Shown here: positions 17,856-26,775 of the stretch, piece by piece
Position numbering within the stretch: the stretch's first letter is position 1
Layout of the letters: each line of letters opens with the position of its first letter
Made by a program: the position numbers and the translations under genes
The notes under the pieces: generated by a model
The model's input: only the letters and a program-made list of their open reading frames with translations
Told to the model about the DNA's origin: nothing
Databases searched by the model: none
Origin: Actinopolyspora lacussalsi subsp. righensis
GTDB lineage: Bacteria; Actinomycetota; Actinomycetes; Mycobacteriales; Pseudonocardiaceae
NCBI RefSeq assembly: GCF_900116555.1
Contig: NZ_FPAT01000006.1
Coordinates: 105,701 to 169,700 of the forward strand
DNA length: 64,000 nucleotides
Direction of reading: 5' to 3'

Positions 17856-18503
17856 TTGCCAACCGAAGTAGCCCCGCTGCGCCGCAAGCCCGTCCAGCAA
17901 CGCAGCGCCCAGCGTGTCGAGCGGATGCTGGAGTCCTGCGCACAGCTCATCGATGAGGTGGGGTACGACGGGCTGACCACGACACTGATAGCCGAACGTG
18001 CCGGTGTCGCCGTCGGTTCGCTGTACCAGTTCTTCCCGGACAAACGCGCGGTGGTGCAGGAGCTGACGCTGCGCAATCTGGACCGCTTCGTGCAGACGGT
18101 CTCCGAACGACTGGACCGGATAGAGCTCGCCCACTGGTGGGACGCCGTGGACACGGTCTTCGACGTCTACCTGGGGATGCACCGGGAGATCCCCGCGTTC
18201 AGCAAGCTGCACTTCGGCGACGTGGTGGATCTGCGGCTGCTGCACGAGACCAAGGACAACAACGCGGTGATCGCGGAGAAGCTCACTAATCTCATCTCGG
18301 ATCGTTTCGGAATGCCGCCGGGTGAACTGGAGCTACCGCTCTCGGTCGCGGTGGAGGCCGCCGACGCGGTGCTGCACCTGGCGTTCCGGCGCGCTCCCGA
18401 GGGTGACCAGACACTGGTCAACGAGGCGAGGGAGCTGGTCCGCGGTTACCTGTCCAGCAGGATCTCGGAGGATCAGCCGAAGGACTTGCCGGCGCCGCGG
18501 TAA
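17856..18503 (+). CDS. TetR family transcriptional regulator
   Basis: A 215-residue regulator. The helix-turn-helix is clear: LIDEVGYDGLTTTLIAERAGVAVGSLYQFFPDK, residues about 25-60. The C-terminal ligand domain (AHWWDAVDTVFDVYLGMHREI) is of the usual TetR type, ligand unknown. The start is TTG at 17856, supported by AAGGAG five bases before it; an upstream in-frame start lacks such a site. The gene stands opposite the PvcA-like fusion and its 3' end overlaps the convergent aldolase gene by 31 bp. Confidence 0.88.
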   Translation: MPTEVAPLRRKPVQQRSAQRVERMLESCAQLIDEVGYDGLTTTLIAERAGVAVGSLYQFFPDKRAVVQELTLRNLDRFVQTVSERLDRIELAHWWDAVDTVFDVYLGMHREIPAFSKLHFGDVVDLRLLHETKDNNAVIAEKLTNLISDRFGMPPGELELPLSVAVEAADAVLHLAFRRAPEGDQTLVNEARELVRGYLSSRISEDQPKDLPAPR

Positions 18504-19750
18504 GTGTCGACGGCACCGAGTCTGCGGTCCGCTCCGGAGTCGGGGGATTCGAGCAGGTGGTACTCGGGAAGCCGCTCGGCCAGCTCGCCTGCCTTGGCGT
18601 GCCGGAACCAAACCCGATCACCCGGCCGGAGACGCCGTGCTCCCGGCCCCACGACGGGGGTCTGTACCTCCCCGGCGCCTTCGGTTCCGGTCAGTCGCAG
18701 TCCACTGGGCAGGTAAGGGCTGGGAAGCCGATCCGGTCCCGCTGCCCCGGAAGCCGTGTATCCACCGGAGAAGAGGGTGGCGCTACGACGGTCGGGGCGA
18801 CGTACCACCGGCAGCGCGAACAGCACGGCGGGCAGCGGTCGGAACGCCTCGTAGGCGTCGAACAGGGTCGGTCCTATCAGCCCCGAGCCCGCCGCTACCT
18901 CGGTGACGGCCGATTCGGTCGTGGTCGTCTCCAGGCTGCCGGTTCCACCGCCGTTGACGAATTCCAGCGGGCAGAGCTCGCCGACGGCCTCGGCGACCGC
19001 CGCGCGGCGGTGGGCGAGTTCCCTGGCCGAGCCTCGCCGCACCCACCGGACGGCAGCCGCGCGCAGCGGCTGCCCGGGTGGGGCGTCACCGATCCCGGCT
19101 ATCTGTCCTTCGTAGACCAGCAGTCCGACGAGCCGGAAGGCTTCCCGCCGCAGGATCTCCCGCGTCAGCTCGCGTGCCTGTCGCGGCGAACGCACCGGCG
19201 AGCGCAACGGACCTACGTGCAGCCGCTCGCCGAGCTTCGCGCCGAGCCCGGGAACGCGGGACACGAATGACTCTTCCAGCGGACGCCAGGCGGCGTCGAC
19301 CTCCATGCAGATCCGCAGTCGCTCGGCGGGGCCGGAGGTCGCTCGCTCGATCAGGTCGAGCTGCTCGGCGGAGTCGACGGTGATCGTGACCGCGGCGGCG
19401 GCGCCCGGATCGGCGGCCAGTTCCGCCAGCGCCGCGCGGTCGACCGTGGGGTAGGCGACCAGCAGGTCGTCGGAGATTCCCAGCCGGTACAGCCAGAGCG
19501 CCTCGGGCAGATTGTAGCACATCAGTCCCGCGAACCCCGGTGAGCGCAGTGCGCGACGGATCAGCTCGGGGCAGCGCAGCGACTTCGTGGCCAGGCGGAT
19601 CGGCTTGCCGTCGGCGCGTCTCGCGAGCTCGGCGGCATTGCGGTCGAACGCGTCCAGATCCGCCACCCCGAAAGGTGGTTCCAGCTCGGCGGTCACGGCG
19701 TCCAGCCGTGTCGCGGAGCCGGCGATGGTGGGTGCTGCCGACGGGGTCAC
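18473..19750 (-). CDS. PLP-dependent amino acid deaminase/aldolase (alanine racemase fold)
   Basis: A 425-residue protein of the alanine-racemase N-terminal barrel, like D-threonine aldolases and D-serine deaminases. LATKSLRCPELIRRAL holds the likely PLP lysine, and MCYNLPEALWLYR, ICMEVDAAWRPL and LEFVNGGGTGSLETTTTESAVTEVAAGSG (phosphate and metal region) follow. It probably cleaves or deaminates a hydroxylated D-amino acid in the cytoplasm. The GTG at 19750 is the most likely start. The gene is divergent to a lactone oxidase, a pairing often seen in actinomycetes, and overlaps the TetR gene tail to tail. Confidence 0.8.
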   Translation of the reverse strand: MTPSAAPTIAGSATRLDAVTAELEPPFGVADLDAFDRNAAELARRADGKPIRLATKSLRCPELIRRALRSPGFAGLMCYNLPEALWLYRLGISDDLLVAYPTVDRAALAELAADPGAAAAVTITVDSAEQLDLIERATSGPAERLRICMEVDAAWRPLEESFVSRVPGLGAKLGERLHVGPLRSPVRSPRQARELTREILRREAFRLVGLLVYEGQIAGIGDAPPGQPLRAAAVRWVRRGSARELAHRRAAVAEAVGELCPLEFVNGGGTGSLETTTTESAVTEVAAGSGLIGPTLFDAYEAFRPLPAVLFALPVVRRPDRRSATLFSGGYTASGAAGPDRLPSPYLPSGLRLTGTEGAGEVQTPVVGPGARRLRPGDRVWFRHAKAGELAERLPEYHLLESPDSGADRRLGAVDTYRGAGKSFG

Positions 19751-19837
19751 GCATTTCAAGGTAAGCCCGCACCCCTTGTTACGCGAGAGATATTCACATA
19801 ATTTTCCGGGAATCGGCGGCGGAAGGACGATGCGGTC

Positions 19838-21172
19838 ATGACGATTACCCGAACCACGTGGTCGAACTGGGCGAGCACGGTGGTCGCGCCCGAGAGCCGA
19901 ACCGCACGCCCGCGCGACCGGACCGACCTCGTCACCGCCGTCACCGAGGCGCGTGCCGCGGGTCACGGGGTGCGCCCGCTGGGGTCCGGCCACTCGTTCA
20001 GCGAGATCGCCGCACCGCTGCCGTCCGGGGAACGCGGCGAGGTCGTGGCACTGGACCTCTCGGGGTGGACCGGGATCACCGATGTGGCCCCCGACCGGAG
20101 GACGGTCACGGTTCGCGGCGGCACGCCGCTGCACCTGCTCAACGAGTCGCTGGACCGGCTGGGACTGGCACTGCCCAACCTCGGCGACATCGACCGGCAG
20201 ACCGTGGCAGGCGCGATATCCACCGGCACCCACGGCACGGGGGCGAACCTGGGCGGGCTTGCCACCCAGGTGACGGCGCTGGAACTGGTACTGGCCGACG
20301 GTTCGACGCTGCGCTGCTCCCCCACCGAGAACCCCGAGGTGTTCGACGCGGCCCGGGTCGGTCTCGGCGCGCTGGGGCTGATCAGCACGGTGACGCTGCG
20401 TTGCGTTCCCGCGTTCGCGCTGGCGGCCGAGGAGCGGCCGCAGCAGCTCGACGAGGTACTGGCCGAGTTCGAGCGGTACGCCGCCGAGAACGACCACTTC
20501 GAGTTCTACTGGTTCCCGCACAGCACGCACACCCTGGTCAAACGCAACAACAGGCTGCCCGAGCGCGAACGGCCCCGACCGCTGCACCCGGTGCGGTCCT
20601 GGCTGGAGTACCGGGTGCTGGAGAACGGGCTGTTCGGTCTCGCGTGCGAGATCGGCAGGCGCCGCCCCGCACTGGTGAAGCGGCTGAACCGGATCTGCGG
20701 TGCCACCTGGTCGGGACGCTCCTACGGCGACACCTCGCACCGGGTGTTCGTGACCAGCCGGACCGTTCGGTTCGTGGAGTCGGAGTACGCGATCCCTCGC
20801 GAGCGGCTGCCGGAGGTGATCGAACGGCTGCGGAGTGCCGTGGCGCGGCTGCGCCATCCGGTGATGTTCCCCGTCGAGGTTCGAGTGGCCGAGGCCGATG
20901 ACATCTGGCTGTCCACCGCCCACGGGCGCGATACCGCCTACGTCGCGATCCACCAGTACAAGGGGATGCCGTACCGCGAGTGGTTCGACACCTTCGAGGG
21001 AATCGTGCGGGAGGTCGGGGGCAGACCGCACTGGGGCAAGATGCACGGACTCGGCGCCGAGGAGCTGCGCGGCAGCTACCCCCGGTTCGACGACTTCCTG
21101 CGGGTGCGGGACCGGCTGGACCCGGACCGGCTGTTCGGCAACCCCTACCTGACCCGCGTCCTCGGCAGCTGA
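19838..21172 (+). CDS. FAD-linked D-arabinono-1,4-lactone/L-gulonolactone oxidase family
   Basis: A 444-residue VAO-type flavoprotein. The FAD-binding part has PLGSGHSFSEIA and GDIDRQTVAGAISTGTHGTG; the C-terminus has the HWGK motif (PHWGKMHGLGAEEL) and FDDFLRVRDRLDPDRLFGNPYL typical of sugar-lactone oxidases. These enzymes oxidise aldonolactones or sugar alcohols and pass electrons to oxygen or another acceptor. No transmembrane segment is seen. The covalent flavin histidine is not present in a typical position and cannot be judged. The ATG at 19838 begins 87 bp from the divergent aldolase gene. Confidence 0.88.
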   Translation: MTITRTTWSNWASTVVAPESRTARPRDRTDLVTAVTEARAAGHGVRPLGSGHSFSEIAAPLPSGERGEVVALDLSGWTGITDVAPDRRTVTVRGGTPLHLLNESLDRLGLALPNLGDIDRQTVAGAISTGTHGTGANLGGLATQVTALELVLADGSTLRCSPTENPEVFDAARVGLGALGLISTVTLRCVPAFALAAEERPQQLDEVLAEFERYAAENDHFEFYWFPHSTHTLVKRNNRLPERERPRPLHPVRSWLEYRVLENGLFGLACEIGRRRPALVKRLNRICGATWSGRSYGDTSHRVFVTSRTVRFVESEYAIPRERLPEVIERLRSAVARLRHPVMFPVEVRVAEADDIWLSTAHGRDTAYVAIHQYKGMPYREWFDTFEGIVREVGGRPHWGKMHGLGAEELRGSYPRFDDFLRVRDRLDPDRLFGNPYLTRVLGS

Positions 21173-21235
21173 CCGGGCTTTCCCGGCCCGGCCGTCATCC
21201 GCAACGCACCCGGGGCGGCGGCTCGGCCCCGACTG

Positions 21236-21258
21236 CGTCGATTTCCCGCGAAATCGCC
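21236..21258. repeat. 22-bp inverted repeat, copy B
   Basis: CGTCGATTTCCCGCGAAATC is the reverse-complement version of the copy at 13913, with the same GACG flank. It lies 64 bp behind the lactone oxidase stop. Confidence 0.55.
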
Positions 21259-21330
21259 GCGCCCCTTCGACGCGGACCGAGCTCCCGCCAACCCCGCAAG
21301 ATGAACTCCGACCACTCACGCAGTCGGCAC

Positions 21331-21436
21331 CGCCGCGGGTTCTCCGGTGCGGTTCTCGCGAGGACACCGGAGACGTTGTGTAGGTCGCTACCCGATGTCG
21401 CCGGACCCACAGCGAGAACCGTGCCAGAGGTTCCGC
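21331..21436. repeat. Dispersed palindromic repeat, copy 4
   Basis: The same order of arms as copy 1: CCGCGGGTTCTCCGGTGCGG, tip GTAGGTCGCTAC, then GCGAGAACCGTGCCAGAGG. Compensating changes (GGTTCTCGC with GCGAGAACC) keep the stem. The flank CACGCAGTCGGCACCG is shared with the 61240 copy. It lies between two convergent genes. Confidence 0.85.
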
Positions 21437-21466
21437 CAAGCGACCACCCTGGCAACCGGACGAGGC

Positions 21467-22282
21467 TCAGGCTCTACGAAGGTGTTCGAGCATCTCTTCC
21501 AGCTTGGCGGTGATCTTGCGCTGATCGGCGGGCGCGACGGTGAACCACTCGCGCCCGTCGCTTCCGGTGCTCTGCTGGGTCATGTAGCAGCCCTGCTCGG
21601 TGCGGAAGACCTGCAATCCGTTGGGCAGCTTGTGCGTCCTGTTGACCTTGCGGTCGTGGCGGCGGGCCGTGATGACCGCCTCGGTGCCGCGCGGTGTGGT
21701 CATGACGTTGCCGAGTACCCGGGCGTCGTTCTGCCGAATTCCGACGGAGGCGAGCGCGCTCATGGCGTTGCCGGAGGGGTCGGAGCTCATCCGTTGCCCG
21801 GCCTGCTTGAGCAGCTCGGTGGGCACGCTGGCCGAGCCGCCGGAGATCGGTTTCAGCTCGCCGAGCAGTTTGACGGCGTTGCCGCCGAGGCCGCCGTACT
21901 CCTGCCGGTCGAGCAGGATGTTCTCCGCCGAGCCGGAATCGGGGGCGTCGGCCTGGTAGGCGCGCAGCGTGCCGCGCCCCTGCTCAGCCAGCACCGCATT
22001 GAAGCTCTCCCGGTCGTCGCGCACCGCCATGCCGAGCGCCAGCGGCGGATAGGCGAGCAGGTGCCAGGCGTCGTCGAGGAAGGGGTGCACCTCGTCGGTC
22101 TGGATCAACCCCTGTCGTTGCAGCTCGGCCCGGCCCTCTTCGGGGATCCGTACCCGCTCGTCCTCGTCGAGCTGCACCGACAACATGCCCACCCGTAACA
22201 GCGGGTGGATCATCAGGTCGTAACGCTCACACAGGTAGATGGCCGCCGCCGGGCCGACAGAGATCTGGTTCCGCACCGTCAT
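21467..22282 (-). CDS. EspG family ESX secretion-associated protein
   Basis: A 271-residue protein of the EspG family, cytosolic chaperones that bind PE/PPE-type substrates and guide them to the type VII secretion machine. The opening (YLCERYDLMIHPLLRVG), the central LRAYQADAPDSGSAENILLD and the end EWFTVAPADQRKITAKLEEML match the family layout and length. It is the last gene of the minus-strand cluster WXG-like, DUF3558, PPE-like, EspG, so its client is probably the PPE-like protein just upstream. No ESX core genes are in the window. Confidence 0.8.
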   Translation of the reverse strand: MTVRNQISVGPAAAIYLCERYDLMIHPLLRVGMLSVQLDEDERVRIPEEGRAELQRQGLIQTDEVHPFLDDAWHLLAYPPLALGMAVRDDRESFNAVLAEQGRGTLRAYQADAPDSGSAENILLDRQEYGGLGGNAVKLLGELKPISGGSASVPTELLKQAGQRMSSDPSGNAMSALASVGIRQNDARVLGNVMTTPRGTEAVITARRHDRKVNRTHKLPNGLQVFRTEQGCYMTQQSTGSDGREWFTVAPADQRKITAKLEEMLEHLRRA

Positions 22283-22503
22283 TTCCGTTGTTTCAGCCGA
22301 TCCACGCGCCGTGCGTTCGCGGGCGCGTGGCGGAGGGAACTCGCGTGGCGAGCGGCGGGATTCCTGTGGCGTGCCCAGTGGGACGTGTCCGGTTGAGCAC
22401 GCCCGCGCCCGGCTCCACGCGAGTGTTCGCCTCGGTCTCGATTGGGCGCCGTCCCGTTGTCGGGGTGGGACGGCCTGTTGCCTCGCTTCGGTGATACCGC
22501 TGG

Positions 22504-23844
22504 TCAGCGGCCTTGCTCGTAGGGGGTCTCACCCAGCACCGGCGGAGCGACACGTTGCATGTCGTTGGTGAACACGTCCTCGTCCTCGACCAACCAGCTC
22601 GGACGATCGTGCTCCTCCTCGTCACCACCGCCCTGCCGAGCCCCGGCACCACCCATCGGCCCACCACGACCACCACCGGCAGCATTGGCACCCGACACCA
22701 CCGAGCCACCGCCCTTCGGACCATAAGAGCCCGTCCCGGACCGACCACCAGCAGCCGGCTCACCCGAACCGGAACCACCGAGCCCACCGGCACGACCACC
22801 GACACCTCCAGCGGAACCACCGGCACGACCACCCGAGCCGGAACCACCGGACACCCCCGGCGGACCACTCGGAGCCGGCGCCCACCGGCCGTTGTACGGA
22901 TTCTGCCGCTGCCAACCCCCATCAGGACCCTGCCGGTAGACCGTGCCATCCGAACCGCGCACCGCGCCCGGCGGAAGCGAGCCGTTGCCCGCGGAACCAC
23001 CACCCGAAGGATTCACCCACGCCGACCCGGAACCGGCCGGCTGCGAGGTGTAGGAACCACCACCCACACCGGAACCACCCGACGGGACATGCGACCCACC
23101 GACCGAACCAACCGAACCGCCAGAACCCCCGGCCCACGCCGAGGACGAGGAAGCCGGCACCGCATAACCCGAGCCCACACCGCTGTCGAAGGTGCTGCCC
23201 GCCACCACGCTGCCCGCACTACCGCCGTAATCGGCCTGCCGCGACGCGTCCGTATCCGAGGCCTCCTGCGGCGTGAACTCCGGCAACCCCTGCGTGGCCG
23301 CCGTGGTCTGCTCCGTATACCGAGCCATCACACTATTGGCCTCCTCATTCGTAGCCCGATAGCGCTCCTGCTTCTCCTCGTAGTCACTGGTCCACCCCAA
23401 CCCAGGAAAACCACTAACCCCACTGTCATCCGCCCAATTCTTCTCCGGAACCTCCAACTGAGCCGGACCACCATCGGAGAGCTTGCCACCCTCAACCGGA
23501 AGATCCTGGAAGGCCTTGTGCTGCGTGCCGGCCTGAGCGTCCAACGCTTTCTGAACATCTACGGTGAACTTGATTGCGTCTTGAGCGATCGGCTTAACCT
23601 CGGCAATAGAAGAATTCGCCGATTCGGCGGCACGGCCGACGTGGGCTTCGTCAGCCTTTTTCAACGCAAAGTCGACCCTGTTGATAATGTTCTGGAACTT
23701 CGTCGAAGCAACACCAAACGTGGTCGACCCTTGACTACTCGCCGATGGAAGCTGGGTCGCGTCCGGTGAACCGGCCATACTGGCCCGGATGTCCTTCGCC
23801 TGACTCGCATAACACTTGATCGGAACAGTAGGACTCGAAGACAT
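22504..23844 (-). CDS. PPE-like secreted protein with Gly/Ser-rich linker
   Basis: A 446-residue protein. The first 200 residues are helical (FQNIINRVDFALKKADEAHV and following), like the WXG100/PPE hairpin. Residues about 205-405 are a Gly/Ser/Pro-rich linker with GSGGSVGSVGGS-type repeats. The acidic C-terminus ends in PSWLVEDEDVFTNDMQRVAPPVLGE, a motif shared by Pseudonocardiaceae PPE-like proteins. It is probably a type VII secretion substrate of the cell envelope. The ATG at 23844 is three codons inside a GTG at 23853. The 5' half has noticeably lower GC than neighbouring genes. Confidence 0.72.
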   Translation of the reverse strand: MSSSPTVPIKCYASQAKDIRASMAGSPDATQLPSASSQGSTTFGVASTKFQNIINRVDFALKKADEAHVGRAAESANSSIAEVKPIAQDAIKFTVDVQKALDAQAGTQHKAFQDLPVEGGKLSDGGPAQLEVPEKNWADDSGVSGFPGLGWTSDYEEKQERYRATNEEANSVMARYTEQTTAATQGLPEFTPQEASDTDASRQADYGGSAGSVVAGSTFDSGVGSGYAVPASSSSAWAGGSGGSVGSVGGSHVPSGGSGVGGGSYTSQPAGSGSAWVNPSGGGSAGNGSLPPGAVRGSDGTVYRQGPDGGWQRQNPYNGRWAPAPSGPPGVSGGSGSGGRAGGSAGGVGGRAGGLGGSGSGEPAAGGRSGTGSYGPKGGGSVVSGANAAGGGRGGPMGGAGARQGGGDEEEHDRPSWLVEDEDVFTNDMQRVAPPVLGETPYEQGR

Positions 23845-23857
23845 TACCCCCACCTTC

Positions 23858-24490
23858 TCACTTCGCCGCAGGCCACGACGGCAACGACAATTTAAGAGCC
23901 TTTTTGGCGGTAGAGCAAGGGTCCACCTTGCCGACCCTGTCGTACGTAACGTTCGCGACAGACCCCACTACCTCACCCTGTTTAGAAGCCAAGAATACGG
24001 AGCATATTCCGGTTTCCATCGGAGAAGAATCCATAGCAACCACAGCAGGATAGTTCGATATACTCAATTTCTCGAAGTGGCCATACTGCGATTTGTTGTC
24101 ATAGTAAGACTGAATAGACCTTTCACCGAACGCAGTAAGAGATATTTTTTCGGCCCCACCGTCTGGTGTTTCCCAATCGCATGCGTCTGGGAGAGATGGG
24201 TTGATATCGTTCGGCTTTCTCTCCCCGCGAGTTTTCATCCCTAACGATTTCGCAGCTTGAGCAGGAAGCAACTCACATGGTTCAAGTGCAGCTGCGTCCT
24301 TCGGGTTAGCGATCTCAACCTCGGTCTGCGACTGTGAACCCGTCACCTCGCTGGTTCTCGTCGACCCCGATGCTCCGCCCTCATCGCCCTCATCAACCGC
24401 ATCGGAAGAACATGCAGCCAGCATTAAACTCAGCACGAGCGCCGTCAGGACAGCAGCGCCGCGTCGCATCGTACTGCTTACGCTATCCAC
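23858..24490 (-). CDS. DUF3558-type lipoprotein
   Basis: About 210 residues with a signal peptide (VLTALVLSLMLAACSS) whose lipobox LAAC marks a lipid-anchored exported protein. The mature part after a Ser/Thr-rich linker contains EPCELLPAQAAKSLG, CDWETPDGG and TGICSVFLA, the paired cysteines of the DUF3558 family. The start is either GTG 24490 or ATG 24469, just behind the WXG-like gene, so the cluster is an operon. It may act with the secreted partners at the cell surface; its role is unknown. Base composition is lower in GC than the window average. Confidence 0.8.
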   Translation of the reverse strand: MDSVSSTMRRGAAVLTALVLSLMLAACSSDAVDEGDEGGASGSTRTSEVTGSQSQTEVEIANPKDAAALEPCELLPAQAAKSLGMKTRGERKPNDINPSLPDACDWETPDGGAEKISLTAFGERSIQSYYDNKSQYGHFEKLSISNYPAVVAMDSSPMETGICSVFLASKQGEVVGSVANVTYDRVGKVDPCSTAKKALKLSLPSWPAAK

Positions 24491-24495
24491 GATTC

Positions 24496-24831
24496 TCAGC
24501 TCTTCCTCTCCGCATTACCTTGGACTACTGACGCGTTGTCATCGGCTTTGTCGTACTCCCCAAGTACAGCATAGTAGGCATCAATCTTTTCTTGAATTTT
24601 GTCCTGAATAGCAACCGCAGCGCTACGTAGTGATCCTTCAGAACCATTCATCCGCATCTCGAATACACTACGTGCCTGCTGAGTAGTATCGTCGTAAGCG
24701 GTCAGTTCACCTGGAGTACTCGAAAGTACCTGACGCGACAGGTCGAACGCCTCGTCACGTGCGACTTCGAGTTCCTTGATGGCTTCACGTAGCTTCTCGT
24801 GGTCAACGCCGAAGCCGTTCTGCTGACTCAA
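24496..24831 (-). CDS. WXG100/ESX-like small protein
   Basis: A 111-residue, almost entirely helical protein. The TTG at 24831 follows GGGGGAAG by five bases, which favours it over the longer frame. Two long helices (HEKLREAIKELEVARDEAFD and SLRSAAVAIQDKIQEKIDAY) resemble ESX-type hairpins, though the central WxG is replaced. The tail has YDKAD, which fits the YxxxD/E type VII export signal. It leads the operon with the DUF3558, PPE-like and EspG genes and may pair with the PPE-like protein. Confidence 0.65.
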   Translation of the reverse strand: MSQQNGFGVDHEKLREAIKELEVARDEAFDLSRQVLSSTPGELTAYDDTTQQARSVFEMRMNGSEGSLRSAAVAIQDKIQEKIDAYYAVLGEYDKADDNASVVQGNAERKS

Positions 24832-25571
24832 GTCTGCTTCCCCCTGGTCCCCTGGGCCATGATCCGAAACCGGGCCACATCCTGCCGGACCAGCGCACGC
24901 CACGTCAGCAGAACAGACCCACTATCACTATGACGATCGACACTCTAACGTGTTCCGGAAAACACACTGCGATCACTCGAACGGCTCAGCCCACCCATAG
25001 TGATCCCTCGTACGAGTAAAGAGCTACCGCCACTACTCACCCACCCGCATGACCTTCAACCACGTTCTTACCCCAGCACTGGCGCACCGGGAAGCCCGAT
25101 GTAATGTCAGCCGCGGATCACCGATCGATTACGGTCAGCAACAGCTCTCACGTTTCTGGAATAGATTTCAGCTGCTCAACCACTGATTTGCGAAAGCAAA
25201 CAAAAGAAGAGGTCCGTTTCCGGACACACTTCGTATTGCTTCACTGATTCCGTCCGACGCAAGCAGCAGGATCACAATCCGAGCGGTCAGTACCGACACC
25301 GCTGACACCGGAGGATCAACTCGGGGCCACCACGGCAGAGTCACCAGACCACCGAGCGCTAAATCTTCCGATGAAACATTCGGAAGCCGAACAAATCGTT
25401 ACAGTAAAGTTGCCTAATCCCAATAGGTGTCCCCTCAGCCCCGCGGCCCAAGCAGACCAGCCCCGAGCCACAGGCCGACAACCGCACAACGCTCAGTCCA
25501 CCACACCGGGGCTTCGTGAATTTCGTGGGAAATCGACGCCCCGGCCACGGCGTAAACGGCGCTTGGTTGGG
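24832..25571. other. Lower-GC intergenic region
   Basis: These 740 bases separate the T7SS cluster from the DUF397 gene. The GC content is lower than in the genes around it, and no open frame with good coding character is present. The part next to 24831 should hold the promoter of the T7SS operon; no clear -10/-35 pair was picked. An inverted repeat lies at 25518. Confidence 0.45.
25518..25540. repeat. 22-bp inverted repeat, copy C
   Basis: GAATTTCGTGGGAAATCGAC matches the copies at 13913 and 21236, again followed by GACGCC. It lies 32 bp behind the stop codon of the DUF397 gene. Confidence 0.5.
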
Positions 25572-25775
25572 TCAGCCCTGGTCGTAGCCGCCGGTTCTGA
25601 GGTGGTTCAGGAATCCGGCCCAGGCCGCGGGGGTCACGGTGAGGGTGCCGCCAGCACGGTCCTTGGTGTCGCGGATGCCGACAGCCCGGCTGGTCAAGGC
25701 CACTTCGACGCAGTGGGCGTTGTTGGCGCTGCGGCTGGACTTACGCCAAGTGTGCGGTGCGTTTTTTCCTGCCAT
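25572..25775 (-). CDS. DUF397 protein
   Basis: A 67-residue protein of the DUF397 family: TWRKSSRSANNAHCVEVAL, then GIRDTKDRAGGTLTVTPAAWAGFL. In actinomycetes such genes follow XRE-DUF5753 regulators (as in the Scr1/Scr2 pair), with which they interact in a toxin-antitoxin-like relation. Here the start codon is 14 bp behind the regulator's stop, so both are read from one transcript. The ATG at 25775 is the family's usual start. Confidence 0.85.
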   Translation of the reverse strand: MAGKNAPHTWRKSSRSANNAHCVEVALTSRAVGIRDTKDRAGGTLTVTPAAWAGFLNHLRTGGYDQG

Positions 25776-25789
25776 ACCTGGGACTGTAG

Positions 25790-26656
25790 TTATTCTCGCA
25801 AGTTCCGGGAAGCGGAGACGATTTTGTCCAACGACTCTTCGCGGCTCAGGGCGGCTTTGCTCGCTTCGGTGTGTGCGAGGCTGTGTTCGCGAATGGTCAG
25901 TGAATCGGTGATCAGTTGTGTGCTCGTCACGGTTTCGTGCCACAGCAGCATGGGCAGCTTGCCGGTGGGAAACGTCATGAGCAGGAACGGTGAACCGCCG
26001 ATCGCGTCGTGCCCGGTCGCTTCGAAGGGCACGACGCGAATGTCGAGAGTGTCAGGGTAAGCGTTGATGAGCTCGACGAGGTGATCGAGCTGCTCGGCAA
26101 GCACTTCGGTGCCGCCGATCCGTTGATGCAGCGCTGCTTCACTCATCACCGAGCTGAGCTGGAGCGGCTCCGAGCCGGTGATGCGATGCTGTCTCCTCCT
26201 GCGGCATTCGAGTCTGCGTTCCACTTCGGCCAGCCGGATGTTGGGTGCGCCTGCCTCGATAACGGCCCGGGCATAGTTCTCGGTTTGCAGTAGTCCGTTG
26301 ACGATGGCGCTGTCGTAGGAGCGCACGCTCTCCGAGCCGTGCTCGTAGCCGAAAAAGCGCAGTAGCTCGTCGCTGAACAGGGCAGAGTAGTCGCTCCACC
26401 AACCACGGTTACCCGCTTCGTCGCGCAGGTTACGCAGTTCAGCGGCTTCCTGGCTATCGAGTTCGTACACTTCGGCCAACGTCGTGAGTCGTTCCTCGCC
26501 GATGTTTTTCTTCCCGTTCTCGAACTCCGACAGGTAGGCCGCCGTAATCCCGAACCGCTTGGCAGCGGCGGTGGCACTCAACCCGGCTTCGCTGCGCTTC
26601 TCGCGGAGCCGACGTCCGAGTTCCCAGGCGGCGACGGTCGGTGAGCTCGGGGCCAT
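25790..26656 (-). CDS. XRE family regulator with DUF5753 domain
   Basis: A 288-residue regulator. The helix-turn-helix covers residues about 10-65 (LGRRLREKRSEAGLSATAAA, FGITAAYLSEFENGKKNI). The C-terminal DUF5753 part has the usual FFGYEHGSESVRSYDSAIVN, LLQTENYARAVI and IRVVPFEATGHDAIGGSPF. These proteins control development or antibiotic genes together with a DUF397 partner. AAGGAG seven bases before the ATG at 26656 sets the start. Divergent small genes follow at 26776. Confidence 0.9.
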   Translation of the reverse strand: MAPSSPTVAAWELGRRLREKRSEAGLSATAAAKRFGITAAYLSEFENGKKNIGEERLTTLAEVYELDSQEAAELRNLRDEAGNRGWWSDYSALFSDELLRFFGYEHGSESVRSYDSAIVNGLLQTENYARAVIEAGAPNIRLAEVERRLECRRRRQHRITGSEPLQLSSVMSEAALHQRIGGTEVLAEQLDHLVELINAYPDTLDIRVVPFEATGHDAIGGSPFLLMTFPTGKLPMLLWHETVTSTQLITDSLTIREHSLAHTEASKAALSREESLDKIVSASRNLRE

Positions 26657-26775
26657 CGAACGCTCCTTCACTGCGTCACGCTTTCTGGTGATCTGGCTAT
26701 CTAATTAGATTATCGTCATCTACTGTCGATAACGAAAGGTGATTTTACACGTACGTTGAGTAGTAAGGAGTGTTC

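Noticed and set aside
18473..21439. A 988-codon open frame on the minus strand, much longer than the aldolase
   Set aside because: Only its last 425 codons look like the aldolase family. The rest runs opposite the lactone oxidase gene and begins inside the palindromic repeat, with low-complexity composition.
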